A DNA stretch of 64,000 nucleotides from Immundisolibacterales bacterium (GCA_026712715.1 JAPOPW010000043.1:62001-126000); one strand, 5' to 3'; positions 1-8,855 are shown, counted from the first letter of the stretch. Program-made: numbers and translations. The notes: generated from the letters alone by a model not told the origin.

Positions 1-2
1 GA

Positions 3-503
3 ACCTACGCGAGCCGTGCGCAGGTGCTCCGCGGCGACGCGGCCTGGCGCGCGCGGCCGCCTCCGGCCGCTTCTCCCCGGACCGTGGTCGGCATCGTTGC
101 GGGCGAGGAAGATGCCTTGCCGAACGAGCCCGTTCCGCGCGACCGGTTCGGACGGATCCCGGTCCGGGTCCCCTTCTCCGTGCGAGCGTCGAACGGCGCC
201 GGCGCGGACGCGAACCCGCGGATCGAGATCCCCGTCGTCCAGGTGATGGCGGGTGCTCTCCACGGATTCGCGCCGGGCCACCGCAACGGCGATTCGTGCC
301 GGCTGACGGTCCACCACCCGTTCAGCGCGGAGATCGACGGATTCTCGTACCGGGGAGTGCGCGAGGTGTACGGCGGCGAGAGCCTTGCGTCCGGCTGGTC
401 CGGGTTCATCGTCGAGCATGACGGCGCGAAGGCTTGGTCGGGATGGGCTTTCGAGCGTGCCGACGAGGACTCGGCCGACGGTGCCGACGGGGACTCGGCG
501 TGA
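3..503 (+). CDS. vgrG: VgrG-type T6SS spike protein, 5' truncated by window edge
   Basis: The frame is open from the first bases, so this is the C-terminal part of a longer protein. The visible part holds the OB-fold (gp5-type) region of a VgrG: a GEEDALPNE stretch, then D-x-F-G-R-I-P-V and, about 50 residues on, H-G-F-A-P-x(4)-G-D. The next gene carries the same pattern (D-x-N-G-R-I-P-V, then HGFAP), which supports a common family. VgrG trimers cap the Hcp tube and carry effectors or PAAR tips. The stop overlaps the next GTG start by 4 nt, so the two are co-translated. The N-terminal gp27-like part lies outside the window. The family call is fairly sure; the effector role is unknown. Confidence 0.75.
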   Translation, partial: TYASRAQVLRGDAAWRARPPPAASPRTVVGIVAGEEDALPNEPVPRDRFGRIPVRVPFSVRASNGAGADANPRIEIPVVQVMAGALHGFAPGHRNGDSCRLTVHHPFSAEIDGFSYRGVREVYGGESLASGWSGFIVEHDGAKAWSGWAFERADEDSADGADGDSA

Positions 504-1849
504 GCGCCGTCGCCTGGGAGTGCGGGGTCGCAGCGCTTGGCACGGGGCCGAGCGTGCCGCTCGCGGAGCTCAATCTGCGCGAGCACGCCACGGGGCTCGG
601 CTGGAGCGGATGGGGACGGATCCGGCAAGCGGACCGGAGCCCGGCCGCGGTCCTCTTCGGGCGGGCGCAGGCGCATGGCCTCCTTCCGGGCGCTCCGGTC
701 GTGATTTCCCTCTCCCCCGCGGGCCGGGATCCGGCGCGAACCTGGCCCTCGATCCTCACCGAGCTCGAGGTACGGAGCGGAGCCGATGACCCGCCGGCCG
801 TCTTCGTCCGGTTCGCCGATCCGCTGAACCACCTTGCGGCCCGCTCTCTCTACGGAGCGTTCGCCGATTGCACTCCGGGCGAAATCCTCGCCGGCTCCCT
901 GGCGCGCGCGGCGACGGCCGAGCCCGGTTCGCTCCGGGTCGCCCATCCCTCGCTTCCCGTTTTGGACATCCGCGAGTGCGCAGGAGAGAAGGGAGCGCGC
1001 ATTGCGTATGCGATTGCCGGCGGCGAGCCGCTCCTTGCATTCGTTCGCCGCCTTCTCGACGAGACCGGGATACGGCTGGCGGTCCTCGGGCTCGCGTCCG
1101 GCACGATCCGGATGGACCTGACGGATGACGCCGGGGAACCGGGTCGAGACGCGGATGGGGCAGTGCGGCTCGCCGCCTCGTTCGCGTCGCGCACGGCGCC
1201 GGGAACCCTGGGCGTGCGCGGCCTGTCCGCCGAATGCGGTCCGTGTGCGGAACGGTCCGACGGCGCCGGGGAAACGGGGTGGGTCGTGCGCGCCCATGCC
1301 GTATCGGAAGAGGCCGGGCTGCGGGCCGGGGGGTGCGTGGAGCTGACTGGTGGAGCCGTCGCGGACACGCGCACCTGGCGGATCGTGTCCGTCTCCCACC
1401 GGCTCGCCGACCGTGGATACCGGAACGAGAGTCGCCTCGAGTCGCACGCCCCGAGTCGGTCCTTCGAACCGGCCGGGCGCGATCCCGCGCCGAGGGTCCT
1501 CACGGGAACCGTGCACGAGGAGGGGTCGCGCGCCGGCGCCGTGGTGCCGGTCGACACCAACGGCCGGATCCCGGTGCAGCTTGCCTGCGACCCCGGTTCG
1601 GTGGTCCGCCTGCCCTTCGTCGTTCCCATGGCGGGCGGGGTCCACGGCTTCGCGCCCGCCTGCTGCGAGGGGGACAGGGTGCGGATTCGCGTGTGCGGCC
1701 CGTTTCAGGCCGAAGTGCGGGGGGCGCTCTGGAGCGAGGCGCTCGCTCCTGGAGAGGAGTTGAGGAGCGCGTCCCTCGCCCTGCACGCCGCGCCCGGACT
1801 GGGGGTGTCTTTCAACACGACCGACCGGACTGCGGAGCTTGCCTCGTGA
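500..1849 (+). CDS. VgrG-like T6SS spike/baseplate protein
   Basis: A 449-aa protein; the GTG at 500 was chosen because it overlaps the upstream stop as GTGA. Residues of roughly 335-410 form an OB-fold-like segment with D-T-N-G-R-I-P-V and H-G-F-A-P motifs, like the preceding VgrG. The first 330 residues look like a divergent gp27-type barrel region (repeated beta-rich stretches, an FVRFADPLNHLA segment) but keep little of the canonical VgrG sequence. At 449 aa it is shorter than typical VgrG proteins (about 600 aa or more). With a second VgrG directly before it, a hetero-trimeric spike or a tandem spike cassette is possible. The VgrG-like call is inference from the shared OB motifs and context. 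Confidence 0.6.
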   Translation: MSAVAWECGVAALGTGPSVPLAELNLREHATGLGWSGWGRIRQADRSPAAVLFGRAQAHGLLPGAPVVISLSPAGRDPARTWPSILTELEVRSGADDPPAVFVRFADPLNHLAARSLYGAFADCTPGEILAGSLARAATAEPGSLRVAHPSLPVLDIRECAGEKGARIAYAIAGGEPLLAFVRRLLDETGIRLAVLGLASGTIRMDLTDDAGEPGRDADGAVRLAASFASRTAPGTLGVRGLSAECGPCAERSDGAGETGWVVRAHAVSEEAGLRAGGCVELTGGAVADTRTWRIVSVSHRLADRGYRNESRLESHAPSRSFEPAGRDPAPRVLTGTVHEEGSRAGAVVPVDTNGRIPVQLACDPGSVVRLPFVVPMAGGVHGFAPACCEGDRVRIRVCGPFQAEVRGALWSEALAPGEELRSASLALHAAPGLGVSFNTTDRTAELAS

Positions 1850-2466
1850 GCGAGGAATCGACGTACTCGCCGGCCGAGATCGCGCGGATTTTCCGCCGCG
1901 AGGCCCTGGCGAGCGATGCGGATCTTCGAATCGACCTGGCCGAACGCGTGGATCGGTCGGTGGCGGGAGACGAATTCGCCGAGCTCGAGCACGTGCGGGT
2001 TCACGTGCGCGGCGACTCGAACGAGGTCCACGCGCAGCGGGACCGGCATGTGGCCGGCAAGTACGAACGCTCCGTGGACAAGAACGACACGTTCGCGGTC
2101 GGCGAGCACTACGAGGAGCGGTACGAGGGGGGAGTGGACCTTCGCGCGCGCATCGAGTCCCAGGCGATCGTCGGCGGTGCGTACGCGGGTGTCGTCGCGG
2201 CTCCGTGTCTGCGGATCTCGGGTTGGGTCGACTACCTTGGCTGGGGCGGATGGTCGGAGGCCGACGCGGCGCGGGTCGAGATTGCGGGAATCATGGCGCG
2301 CTCGCTCCTCGCCCACTGCCACTTCTCCGGGGCCCGGGTCGTCCGGGCCACGAGCCTCATTGACGATTTCGCCACCCGGATCGAGAACTTCGGCGCGGGA
2401 GCCGAAACCTACGGAACCGCGATGCACATCGGCGCGCCGGGTTCGGGCGTCACCCTGGAGACCTGA
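1846..2466 (+). CDS. T6SS spike-associated needle-like protein, family unrecognised
   Basis: A 206-aa protein starting with GTG at 1846, overlapping the vgrG-like stop by 4 nt. The centre is rich in short charged beta-prone repeats (RGDSNEVHAQRDRHV, KYERSVDKND, EHYEERYEGG), which resembles the repetitive needle extension of VgrG C-termini. It is followed by a core IVGGAYAGVVAAP shared in pattern with the next protein (ICGGAYTKVHAGP) and with the 708-aa protein at 22652-24778 (LLGGAMSDVHAGA). No signal peptide or catalytic motif is seen. Position between VgrG-like and PAAR-like genes suggests a spike extension or cargo adaptor. The function is inferred only from shape and context. Confidence 0.55.
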   Translation: MSEESTYSPAEIARIFRREALASDADLRIDLAERVDRSVAGDEFAELEHVRVHVRGDSNEVHAQRDRHVAGKYERSVDKNDTFAVGEHYEERYEGGVDLRARIESQAIVGGAYAGVVAAPCLRISGWVDYLGWGGWSEADAARVEIAGIMARSLLAHCHFSGARVVRATSLIDDFATRIENFGAGAETYGTAMHIGAPGSGVTLET

Positions 2467-2469
2467 GCG

Positions 2470-3327
2470 GTGAGCAAGGAAGACGCGGCGGCCACGAAGC
2501 TGATCGACGAGCTCCTGCCGTTCCTCGAGGACGGTGGCGAGGAGGACGGCACGGGATCGAAACCCTGGCACGGAGACCAACGGTTGAGCGTGTCCGCGGC
2601 GGGAGGAATCTTCATCCGGGAGCGAGGCGTCGCGGTGCTCGCGCGGACCTGCACGGACTCGGTGGGAGGAGACTCGCGCATCGAGGTCGGCCGCGACCAT
2701 GAACGAACGACGGACGGCGACGCGACGCTCGACGTCAAGAACGGCACCGACCGGCTCGACGTCGAGGGCGAGGCGAGCATCGAGTTCCGCGACCGAACGC
2801 TGAGAATGTCGGGAACGATCGAGCGCCATTGGAGCGGCCCGATCACCAGGATGGTCGGAATGGAGGGGGTCATCTGCGGCGGGGCGTACACGAAGGTGCA
2901 CGCCGGTCCCGTGATGACCGTCGCGGCATTTGCGACGGGGGACGTGTACGGGGCCTGCGCACGATTCGCGGGTGCACGGGTGCACGTCGCCGGCCTTCAC
3001 TACCGTGCGGCGAAGGTTGTCATGTGGAATACCGGCGCCTACCTCCGGAGCGCGGCCACGGTGGTCGAGCCCCTCATCGGCAGTCCGGGCGCGGGCGGGC
3101 CGGCGAAGTCGTTCGCGGCAAAGGCGGCCCGGATCCTGAAGGGCGTGGGCGCGGTCCTGCCATTCGTCGACATCGCGGTCGGGGTGCTGTCGTTACCGGT
3201 CGGAATCGCCATGCTCATCGCGAACAAGATACGCAAGAAGAAGGATCCGCCGCCGTCCGGCCCCCCGCGCGTGCGGATGCGCAACGGAGTGCGCGTTTCC
3301 AACTCCGGGCTGGAGATCCACACGTGA
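2470..3327 (+). CDS. T6SS spike-associated protein with GGAY core and C-terminal hydrophobic segment
   Basis: A 285-aa protein with a GTG start 3 nt after the previous stop. Residues of about 45-150 are beta-prone and charged; then comes the ICGGAYTKVHAGP core also seen in its neighbour. Residues of about 222-255 form a hydrophobic stretch (VLPFVDIAVGVLSLPVGIAM) followed by a lysine/arginine cluster, so the C-terminus could insert in or contact a membrane. A spike-borne pore-forming cargo or a structural needle protein are both possible; no immunity gene is obvious nearby. It overlaps the DUF4150 gene by 4 nt. No named family is recognised. Confidence 0.55.
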   Translation: MSKEDAAATKLIDELLPFLEDGGEEDGTGSKPWHGDQRLSVSAAGGIFIRERGVAVLARTCTDSVGGDSRIEVGRDHERTTDGDATLDVKNGTDRLDVEGEASIEFRDRTLRMSGTIERHWSGPITRMVGMEGVICGGAYTKVHAGPVMTVAAFATGDVYGACARFAGARVHVAGLHYRAAKVVMWNTGAYLRSAATVVEPLIGSPGAGGPAKSFAAKAARILKGVGAVLPFVDIAVGVLSLPVGIAMLIANKIRKKKDPPPSGPPRVRMRNGVRVSNSGLEIHT

Positions 3328-3713
3328 GCGCGGTGGCGACGTGGGGTCCCGGCATGTCCATGGCCATGCCGGATGTGTGCATGACCCCGCCGCTCGCGAT
3401 CCCGGCCCCGTTCCCGAACATCGCGTCGAACGCGCTCGCGATCCCGGCGTACTTCACGATCATGATCAACGGGATGCCGGAGCTGAACACCCTCTCGACC
3501 TACGCCATCACGTCCGGTGACGAGGGGGGCACGTTCGGAGGGGTTGCGAGCGGGACGGTCGTCGGCCCCGGACGCCCCATGATGGGCTCGGCAGCTTGCT
3601 TCGTCGGCGGCGCGCCATCGTGGCGCCTCACCGCGCCGACGCTGCAGAACCTCACGAACGCGCCCGGAACCACGCTCGTACCGAGCCAGACGACCCGGCT
3701 CGTCCTCCGATAA
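3324..3713 (+). CDS. DUF4150 (PAAR-like) T6SS tip protein
   Basis: A 129-aa protein with GTG at 3324 overlapping the previous stop. The sequence fits the DUF4150 PAAR-like family: an early M-P-D-V-C-M-T-P-P segment, P-F-P-N-I-A at about residue 31, SGDEGGTFGGVASG in the middle, and a closing segment with Asn/Thr-rich turns. In this family the protein is thought to cap the VgrG needle in place of a canonical PAAR protein. It is the last gene of the spike operon. DUF4150 tips usually travel with DUF2169, DUF3540 and pentapeptide proteins; here those are about 30 kb away in the main T6SS cluster, suggesting the two loci work together. Confidence 0.8.
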   Translation: MSAVATWGPGMSMAMPDVCMTPPLAIPAPFPNIASNALAIPAYFTIMINGMPELNTLSTYAITSGDEGGTFGGVASGTVVGPGRPMMGSAACFVGGAPSWRLTAPTLQNLTNAPGTTLVPSQTTRLVLR

Positions 3714-4270
3714 GCTGTCGAAGGGCAGAAATGGTGGCACTTTTTCACTCATTCCTGTCCGAAAAACCTGACTCCCATTTCTGTCCACTTCGCAAGAAGC
3801 AAGAGAGGAAGACTCGTTATTCTTGGTTCAAAAACAATAGGGTGAAGCGGTTGAGTCCACTCCGGTCACATCGGGTGTGAGCTCTCGCGACGTCTCTTTC
3901 GTCTGTAAGTAGTTGATTCGTGGTCGGAACGGCGAAAAAGACGACACTCATTACTGTCCGCCAAGGAGACGGCCGAGTGGGGGATTTCTCGGATTTGATT
4001 TGAGAAACAATAAAATACGGAATTCCGTCACGATTCTGGCGAGTCGAGAACTCGGTCAAAGCGAAATTCTGTGGTGTGTAACGTACTGATTCTTCGTGAA
4101 ACGGGAAGCAGTCTCCAACGATGGAGATACGCGATGGCGCGGGGAGGCACAGCGAAGGAGTACAAGGAAGGGGAAAAGGCGATCCGGAGGCGAAGGCCAA
4201 GGTGAGTGAGATTCAACACCCGCCTGACAATGCACGAGCCCTTGCAAGGTAGGAGCCGCAGCAAGCTTCC
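3714..4270 (+). other. Gene-free stretch, relatively AT-rich, probable mobile-element debris
   Basis: There is no convincing coding region on either strand. The base composition is clearly less GC-rich than the flanking genes, with A/T runs such as TTTTT at 3741-3745 and AACAATAAAATA near 4005. Repeated CATTnCTGTCC motifs sit in the first 250 nt (listed separately). Together with the broken hydrolase gene that follows, this looks like a site of past insertion and decay between the T6SS spike operon and lepA. Confidence 0.45.
3723..3960 (+). repeat. CATTnCTGTCC repeats, IS-end-like
   Basis: Direct copies lie at 3750-3760 (CATTCCTGTCC), 3776-3786 (CATTTCTGTCC) and 3949-3959 (CATTACTGTCC). An inverted copy with one mismatch lies at 3723-3733 (GGGCAGAAATG). 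The first and third copies share a longer CACTCATTnCTGTCCG. Some insertion sequences, notably of the IS21 family, carry multiple repeats of this kind near their ends. No transposase gene accompanies them, so a remnant is inferred. Confidence 0.45.
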
Positions 4271-4601
4271 TCAGACCCACGCAGAGGCAGCCCGGTTGTC
4301 CGACAGCACCATCGAAATCGAGCGCGCGCGATTGAGCCGATCCATCTCGGGGTCCGGTCCCCGCGTCGCGAGGAGCGCGGGGCCGAACGAGGGCCCGCCG
4401 TCACGGTAGAACGGGTTGGGCAGCATCACGTAGTATCCCGACCGTGCCGATGCGCCGCGCCATGTCCCGCAACTCCTCGCGAATGCCGGGGCCGTCCATG
4501 TACACGATCACCGTCGCATGCGGCGCGTCATGCTCGGGCGCGGTGATGAAGACCGGCATCCGTCCGTCCGCCGTCGCACTCTCGACGTCTCGTTCCTGCA
4601 T
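4271..4601 (-). pseudogene. Dienelactone-hydrolase-family gene, frameshifted and truncated
   Basis: On the minus strand an ATG at 4599-4601 opens MQERDVESATADGRMPVF, followed by VIVYMDGPGIREELRDMARR, matching the start of dienelactone-hydrolase-type alpha/beta hydrolases (substrate loop, then G-x-R and the D-M-A-R-R helix). Near 4433-4437 the frame breaks: the continuation YYVMLPNPFYRDGG, typical of the family, lies in the next frame and is restored if one G is removed. The restored frame ends at a TGA at 4271-4273 after only about 110 residues, less than half of the usual 230-290. The nucleophile region is missing, so no active enzyme is expected. It lies directly next to the AT-rich debris. 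Confidence 0.6.
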
Positions 4602-4821
4602 TCGAAACTTCCGGTACGGCCAGGGCGCCCTTCGGTGCGGCGGATCCGGTGTGGCGCCGCGCCATGTCGTCAGGCGGGTCGATACCGGGCGGTTCCGGCC
4701 GGCAGCGACAATTGCGCCCCGAGCAGATGTTACCCTGAGCGGTTCCCCGGACGCGGTAGTGTCATCCTTCGGGGTTCCCCGACCCGGAGACCCGGGGCGC
4801 AGCGGAAACGACTGGTCGACC

Positions 4822-6618
4822 ATGAAGAACGTTCGCAACTTCTGCATCATCGCGCATATCGATCACGGCAAGTCCACGCTCGCCGATCGCCTGATCCAGG
4901 CGTGCGACGGTGTGGGGGCGCGCGAATTCCGTGAACAGGTTCTCGATGACATGGAACTCGAGCGCGAACGGGGAATTACGATCAAGAGCAACGCGATCTC
5001 GCTCGCCTACACCGCAAGGAACGGGCAGACCTGCCGGCTGAACCTGATTGACACCCCTGGTCACGTGGACTTCTCCCACGAGGTACGGCGCTCGCTGATG
5101 GCGTGCGACGGCGCGATCATCATCGTCGACGCGACCCAGGGGGTCGAGGCGCAGACAGTCGCCAACCTGTATCTGGCCCTCGAGCACGACCTCGAGCTGC
5201 TGCCGGTGGTCAACAAGATCGATCTTCCGGCGGCGGACGTGGACCAGGTGCTCGAGGAGATCGACCAGGATCTCGGGCTCGATCCGTTTTCCGCCCTGGC
5301 CATCTCGGCGAAGAACGGGATCGGCATCGACCGGGTGCTCGAGGGAATCGTGGAGCGCCTGCCGCCCCCGGCCGGAGAGCCGGAGGCGCCCCTGAAGGCC
5401 CTGGTGTTCGATGCCCAGTACGACGTCTATCGGGGAATCGTGCTCTCGTGCCGGATCCGCGACGGTTCCCTCGCAGCCGGCGATCGGGTGCGATTCATGC
5501 ACACCGGGCGCGAGTACGCGGTGCATGAGGTCGGCTACAGCGGGCTCAAGCGCGAGCGGGCCGACCGATTGTCCGCCGGGGCGGTCGGCTACGTCATCAC
5601 CGGCATCAAGACCATTCGGGATGTCAGCATCGGCGATACCCTGACCCTGTGCCACCGTCCGGCCGACGAGCCCCTGCCGGGGTATCAGCCCGCCCGCCCG
5701 GTGGTGTTTTCATCGATCTATCCGATGTCCTCGGACAAGTACGGGGATCTCAGCGAGGCGATCGAGAGGCTTGCGCTCAACGATGCGGCGCTCGTGTACC
5801 AGAAGGATGCTTCGGCGGCGCTCGGATTCGGTTACCGCTGCGGGTTCCTCGGTCTGCTGCACCTCGATGTGGTGCAGGAAAGGCTGCGCCGCGAGTTCGA
5901 CCTCTCGCTGATCCTCTCCGCCCCGTCGGTGCTGTACCGGGTCCGCACGAACGCCGGGGCGCTGCGCGAGGTCGACAACCCGAGCCTGTGGCCGGATCCG
6001 GCCACGATCCGGAGTGTGGAAGAACCCTTTATCCGAGCCGCCATCCTGGTGCCGGAAAGGTACATGGGGGCAGCGATCGAACTGTGCCAGCAGCACCGCG
6101 CCGCGAGCCTGACAACCAATTTCCTGGCCCGTGGGCGGCTGGAGGTCGTGGTCGAGATGCCGCTCGCCGAGGTGCTGTTCGATTTCTACGATCGGCTGAA
6201 GTCCGTGACCCGGGGCTACGGGTCATTCGACTACGAGGAGCTGGACTATCGGGTCGGCAACATCGTCAAGGTCGATATCCTGGTGCACCACGAAAGGGTC
6301 GATGCGCTGGCCTTCCTCGCCCATCAGGACAAGGCGCGCGGGCGGGCGCTGCACTACTGCGAGCAGCTCGCCGAGAGCATTCCCCGCCACCAGTTCAAGA
6401 TTCCGGTGCAGGGCGCGATCGGAGGCAGCATCATCTCGCGTGCGACGATCAACGCGTTCCGCAAGGATGTGACCGCGAAGTGCTACGGCGGCGACGTGAG
6501 CCGCAAGCGCAAGCTGCTCGAGAAACAGAAGAAAGGCAAGGAACGCATGAAGCTCGTCGGCTCGGTCGAGATCCCCCAGAGCGCGTTCGTCTCGGTGTTG
6601 CGTACCGATCGCGCCTGA
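4822..6618 (+). CDS. lepA: Elongation factor 4 (LepA) GTPase
   Basis: A 598-aa protein, the normal LepA length. The ATG at 4822 was chosen because it gives the canonical start MKNVRNFCIIAHIDHGKST; upstream in-frame codons are not conserved-looking. G1 is AHIDHGKST (residues 11-19), G3 is DTPGH and G4 is NKID. The C-terminal LepA-specific part (GDVSRKRKLLEKQKKGKERM) is present. LepA is a ribosomal GTPase that acts on stalled or aberrant translocation states and in 30S assembly. hemW follows 5 nt later on the same strand, so the pair is probably one operon. This is a core gene and an anchor for the non-accessory backbone. Confidence 0.97.
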   Translation: MKNVRNFCIIAHIDHGKSTLADRLIQACDGVGAREFREQVLDDMELERERGITIKSNAISLAYTARNGQTCRLNLIDTPGHVDFSHEVRRSLMACDGAIIIVDATQGVEAQTVANLYLALEHDLELLPVVNKIDLPAADVDQVLEEIDQDLGLDPFSALAISAKNGIGIDRVLEGIVERLPPPAGEPEAPLKALVFDAQYDVYRGIVLSCRIRDGSLAAGDRVRFMHTGREYAVHEVGYSGLKRERADRLSAGAVGYVITGIKTIRDVSIGDTLTLCHRPADEPLPGYQPARPVVFSSIYPMSSDKYGDLSEAIERLALNDAALVYQKDASAALGFGYRCGFLGLLHLDVVQERLRREFDLSLILSAPSVLYRVRTNAGALREVDNPSLWPDPATIRSVEEPFIRAAILVPERYMGAAIELCQQHRAASLTTNFLARGRLEVVVEMPLAEVLFDFYDRLKSVTRGYGSFDYEELDYRVGNIVKVDILVHHERVDALAFLAHQDKARGRALHYCEQLAESIPRHQFKIPVQGAIGGSIISRATINAFRKDVTAKCYGGDVSRKRKLLEKQKKGKERMKLVGSVEIPQSAFVSVLRTDRA

Positions 6619-6623
6619 GGGCC

Positions 6624-7787
6624 GTGTTGCCTGCCGCAGTGCCGGAGCCGGCGGGGTACGCCGGACTCTACGTGCACATTCCGTTCTGTTCGGCGGTGTG
6701 CCCCTACTGCGATTTCGCGGTCCAGACCGGCTCGGCGGCGCAGCGTGCGGCGTTGGTCTCGCTGCTGCGGGCCGAGACGGCGCTGTGGGGCGCATGGGAG
6801 CAGCCGTTCGACACGCTCTACTTCGGCGGCGGGACGCCTTCGCTGCTCGACCCCGACCAGCTCGATCGGTTGCTCGCAGCCGTCCGTTCGGGCCTGCCGG
6901 TCCGGCCCGATGCGCGGCTTTTCCTCGAGGCCAACCCCGAGGACATCACGCCGGGGCGGATCGGCGCGTGGCGCTCGCTCGGGGTGTCGTTCCTCAGCCT
7001 TGGCGTGCAGTCGTTCCACGACGGCGAGCTCCGCTCGCTCGGGCGACGCCACGACGGCCAGGAGGCCCGGAGAGCGGTCGAGGAGTGCCTCACGGGCGGA
7101 TTCGACACCGTCTCGGTGGATCTGATGTTCGGATTGCCCGGACAGGATATCGCCGCGTGGTCCGAAAACCTCGAGATCCTCCTGACGCTCGCTCCCGGGC
7201 ACATATCCTGCTATCAGCTCACGATTCACGAGGACACCGCCTTCGGACGCCGGCGCGCGCGCGGGCTGCTCACCGAGATGCCGGAGAGCGGCCAGGCGGA
7301 TCTCTTCGCGTACACGCACGCGCGCCTCGCCGATGCAGGCTGGGCGGCGTACGAGGTGAGCAATTTCGCACGCGCGCCCCGGCACCGCTCGCAGCACAAC
7401 CAGAAGTACTGGCGGCATGCTCCCTACCTCGGTCTGGGGCCCTCGGCCCATTCCTTCGACGGGACGCGCCGATGGTGGAACCGCCGTGCCGTGGGCGACT
7501 ACGCGGGATCGATCACGCGCGGCGAGCGCGCGATCGAGGCCAGCGAGTCGCTCGACGCCGAAGCGCTCGCGCTCGAAGCGCTGATGCTGGGGCTGCGCAC
7601 CGTCCAGGGCATCGACCTGCCGGAATACCGGCTTCGGTACGGCGTTGACCTGCCCGCACTGAATCACCGGCTGATCGCGACCCTGTCCGAGGAGGGGCTC
7701 GTGCGCCGTGATGCCGGAACGCTGCGTCCGACTCGCCGCGGCCTGGCGGTGGCGGACGGACTCGCCGCCCGGTTCCGCCTGGCCTGA
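6624..7787 (+). CDS. hemW: Radical SAM heme chaperone HemW (coproporphyrinogen oxidase-like)
   Basis: A 387-aa protein with a GTG start at 6624, 5 nt after lepA. The radical SAM cluster motif is at residues 22-29 (C-S-A-V-C-P-Y-C, then DF), preceded by HIPF, and GGGTPSLL follows near residue 70. HemW proteins bind heme and a 4Fe-4S cluster and deliver heme to respiratory enzymes. They resemble HemN but lack its N-terminal extra cysteine, and the motif here ends CDF rather than the CGC of HemN. Length and the C-terminal HemN_C-like winged region (EEGLVRRDAGTLRPTRRGL) agree. Confidence 0.93.
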   Translation: MLPAAVPEPAGYAGLYVHIPFCSAVCPYCDFAVQTGSAAQRAALVSLLRAETALWGAWEQPFDTLYFGGGTPSLLDPDQLDRLLAAVRSGLPVRPDARLFLEANPEDITPGRIGAWRSLGVSFLSLGVQSFHDGELRSLGRRHDGQEARRAVEECLTGGFDTVSVDLMFGLPGQDIAAWSENLEILLTLAPGHISCYQLTIHEDTAFGRRRARGLLTEMPESGQADLFAYTHARLADAGWAAYEVSNFARAPRHRSQHNQKYWRHAPYLGLGPSAHSFDGTRRWWNRRAVGDYAGSITRGERAIEASESLDAEALALEALMLGLRTVQGIDLPEYRLRYGVDLPALNHRLIATLSEEGLVRRDAGTLRPTRRGLAVADGLAARFRLA

Positions 7788-7800
7788 CCTCGAGCGCGAA

Positions 7801-7819
7801 CCGGACGGAATCGGTCCGG
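7801..7819 (+). terminator. Possible terminator hairpin after hemW
   Basis: CCGGAC (7801-7806) can pair with GTCCGG (7814-7819) across a 7-nt loop, 13 nt after the hemW stop. No T-run follows, so an intrinsic terminator is only possible. Confidence 0.3.
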
Positions 7820-7980
7820 CTGACGAGCGGATGAGTGAATTGCAGGGCCGGGTGGTTCGGGTGGGCTCGGGCCCGGCAGGCCGGGGCCGCGACCGCGAGA
7901 TCTCCGCCATTGCGAAGGCCGGGTCCGCCGGTAGGGTGGGATTGCGGTCGTGAAACGCGCGCGACAGGTGCACCGGGTCG

Positions 7981-8010
7981 GGTTGGCGGTCTGCCGGTTG
8001 GCAGTCTGCC
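7981..8010 (+). repeat. 15-bp tandem direct repeat
   Basis: GGTTGGCGGTCTGCC (7981-7995) is followed immediately by GGTTGGCAGTCTGCC (7996-8010), one mismatch. It lies about 90 nt upstream of the methyltransferase start and may be a simple duplication or a paired regulator site. Confidence 0.6.
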
Positions 8011-8099
8011 GCCCGACAGGGCCCTTCCAGGGAACCAAACCCGGGTTGACGGACTTGGCGAGGTTTGCGGGTCCCGCAAGGGAGCAGCGAAAATACGCC

Positions 8100-8855
8100 A
8101 TGGAACCGGATCGAGCCGCTGCGCTGTTCTTCGAGCTGTTCAGTGGGCTGCCCCGGCAGGGACCGGGAACCGCGGCGAGCACGCGTCGGGCCCTCGGGCT
8201 CGTGCCGGACGTCGGGCCGGGGACCCGCGTGCTCGACATCGGCTGCGGGACCGGCGCCCAGACCGTGGTGTTGGCACAGAGCTCGTCAGCGCGCATTGTC
8301 GCCGTCGACAACCATCCTCCGTTCATCGAAGCTCTCAGCCTCGAAGCACGGAAGCTCGGCATCGCCGACCGCCTCGAAGCGCGCGTTGCGGACATGCGAA
8401 GTCTCGACTTCGCGGACGGCTCATTCGACCTCATCTGGTGCGAAGGCGCCATCTACAACGTGGGGGTCGAAGCTGGACTTCGCGACTGGCGCCGGCTGCT
8501 TCGGCGCAACGGTCACGTCGCGCTGACCGAGGTGTGCTGGCGCCAGCCCGAGCCACCCGCCGAATGCGCTGCGTTCTGGAACCGGGAGTACCCGGCGATC
8601 CGCGACACCGCCACGCTCCTCGAAGCTGCCGAGGCGCACGGCTACGAGACTGTGGGGCACTTTCCGCTCCCCGCGTCGGCCTGGTGGGACGACTACTACC
8701 GGCCCCTTCAGGACAACGTGACCGCTTTCCGGAAGCGTCACCACGACGAGCCGGATGCACAGGAACTGGCGAACCAGTGCCAGCACGAAATCGACATCTG
8801 GCACGCGCATTCGCGGTTCTACGGATACGAGTTCCTCGTTCTGCGTGTCCGTTGA
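8100..8855 (+). CDS. Class I SAM-dependent methyltransferase
   Basis: A 251-aa protein from the ATG at 8100. The frame is open to 7950, but the upstream residues are arginine-rich and unlike a methyltransferase. Motif I is VLDIGCGTG (residues 44-52); an acidic residue follows the next strand (IVAVDNH) and motif II-like DLIWCEGAIYNV comes later, so the Rossmann-type SAM-binding fold is clear. The substrate is unknown. The C-terminal half is rich in Trp and His (SAWWDDYYRPL, DIWHAHSRFYGYE), as in methyltransferases annotated only as type 11/25. No operon partner is visible; the downstream gene remnant lies on the other strand. Confidence 0.85.
   Translation: MEPDRAAALFFELFSGLPRQGPGTAASTRRALGLVPDVGPGTRVLDIGCGTGAQTVVLAQSSSARIVAVDNHPPFIEALSLEARKLGIADRLEARVADMRSLDFADGSFDLIWCEGAIYNVGVEAGLRDWRRLLRRNGHVALTEVCWRQPEPPAECAAFWNREYPAIRDTATLLEAAEAHGYETVGHFPLPASAWWDDYYRPLQDNVTAFRKRHHDEPDAQELANQCQHEIDIWHAHSRFYGYEFLVLRVR

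Larger units (their letters stand above)
7788..8099 (+). other. Intergenic stretch between hemW and the methyltransferase
   Basis: No coding region is supported. It contains a possible hairpin just after hemW (7801-7819) and a 15-bp tandem repeat (7981-8010), both listed separately. No promoter stands out clearly. Confidence 0.4.
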
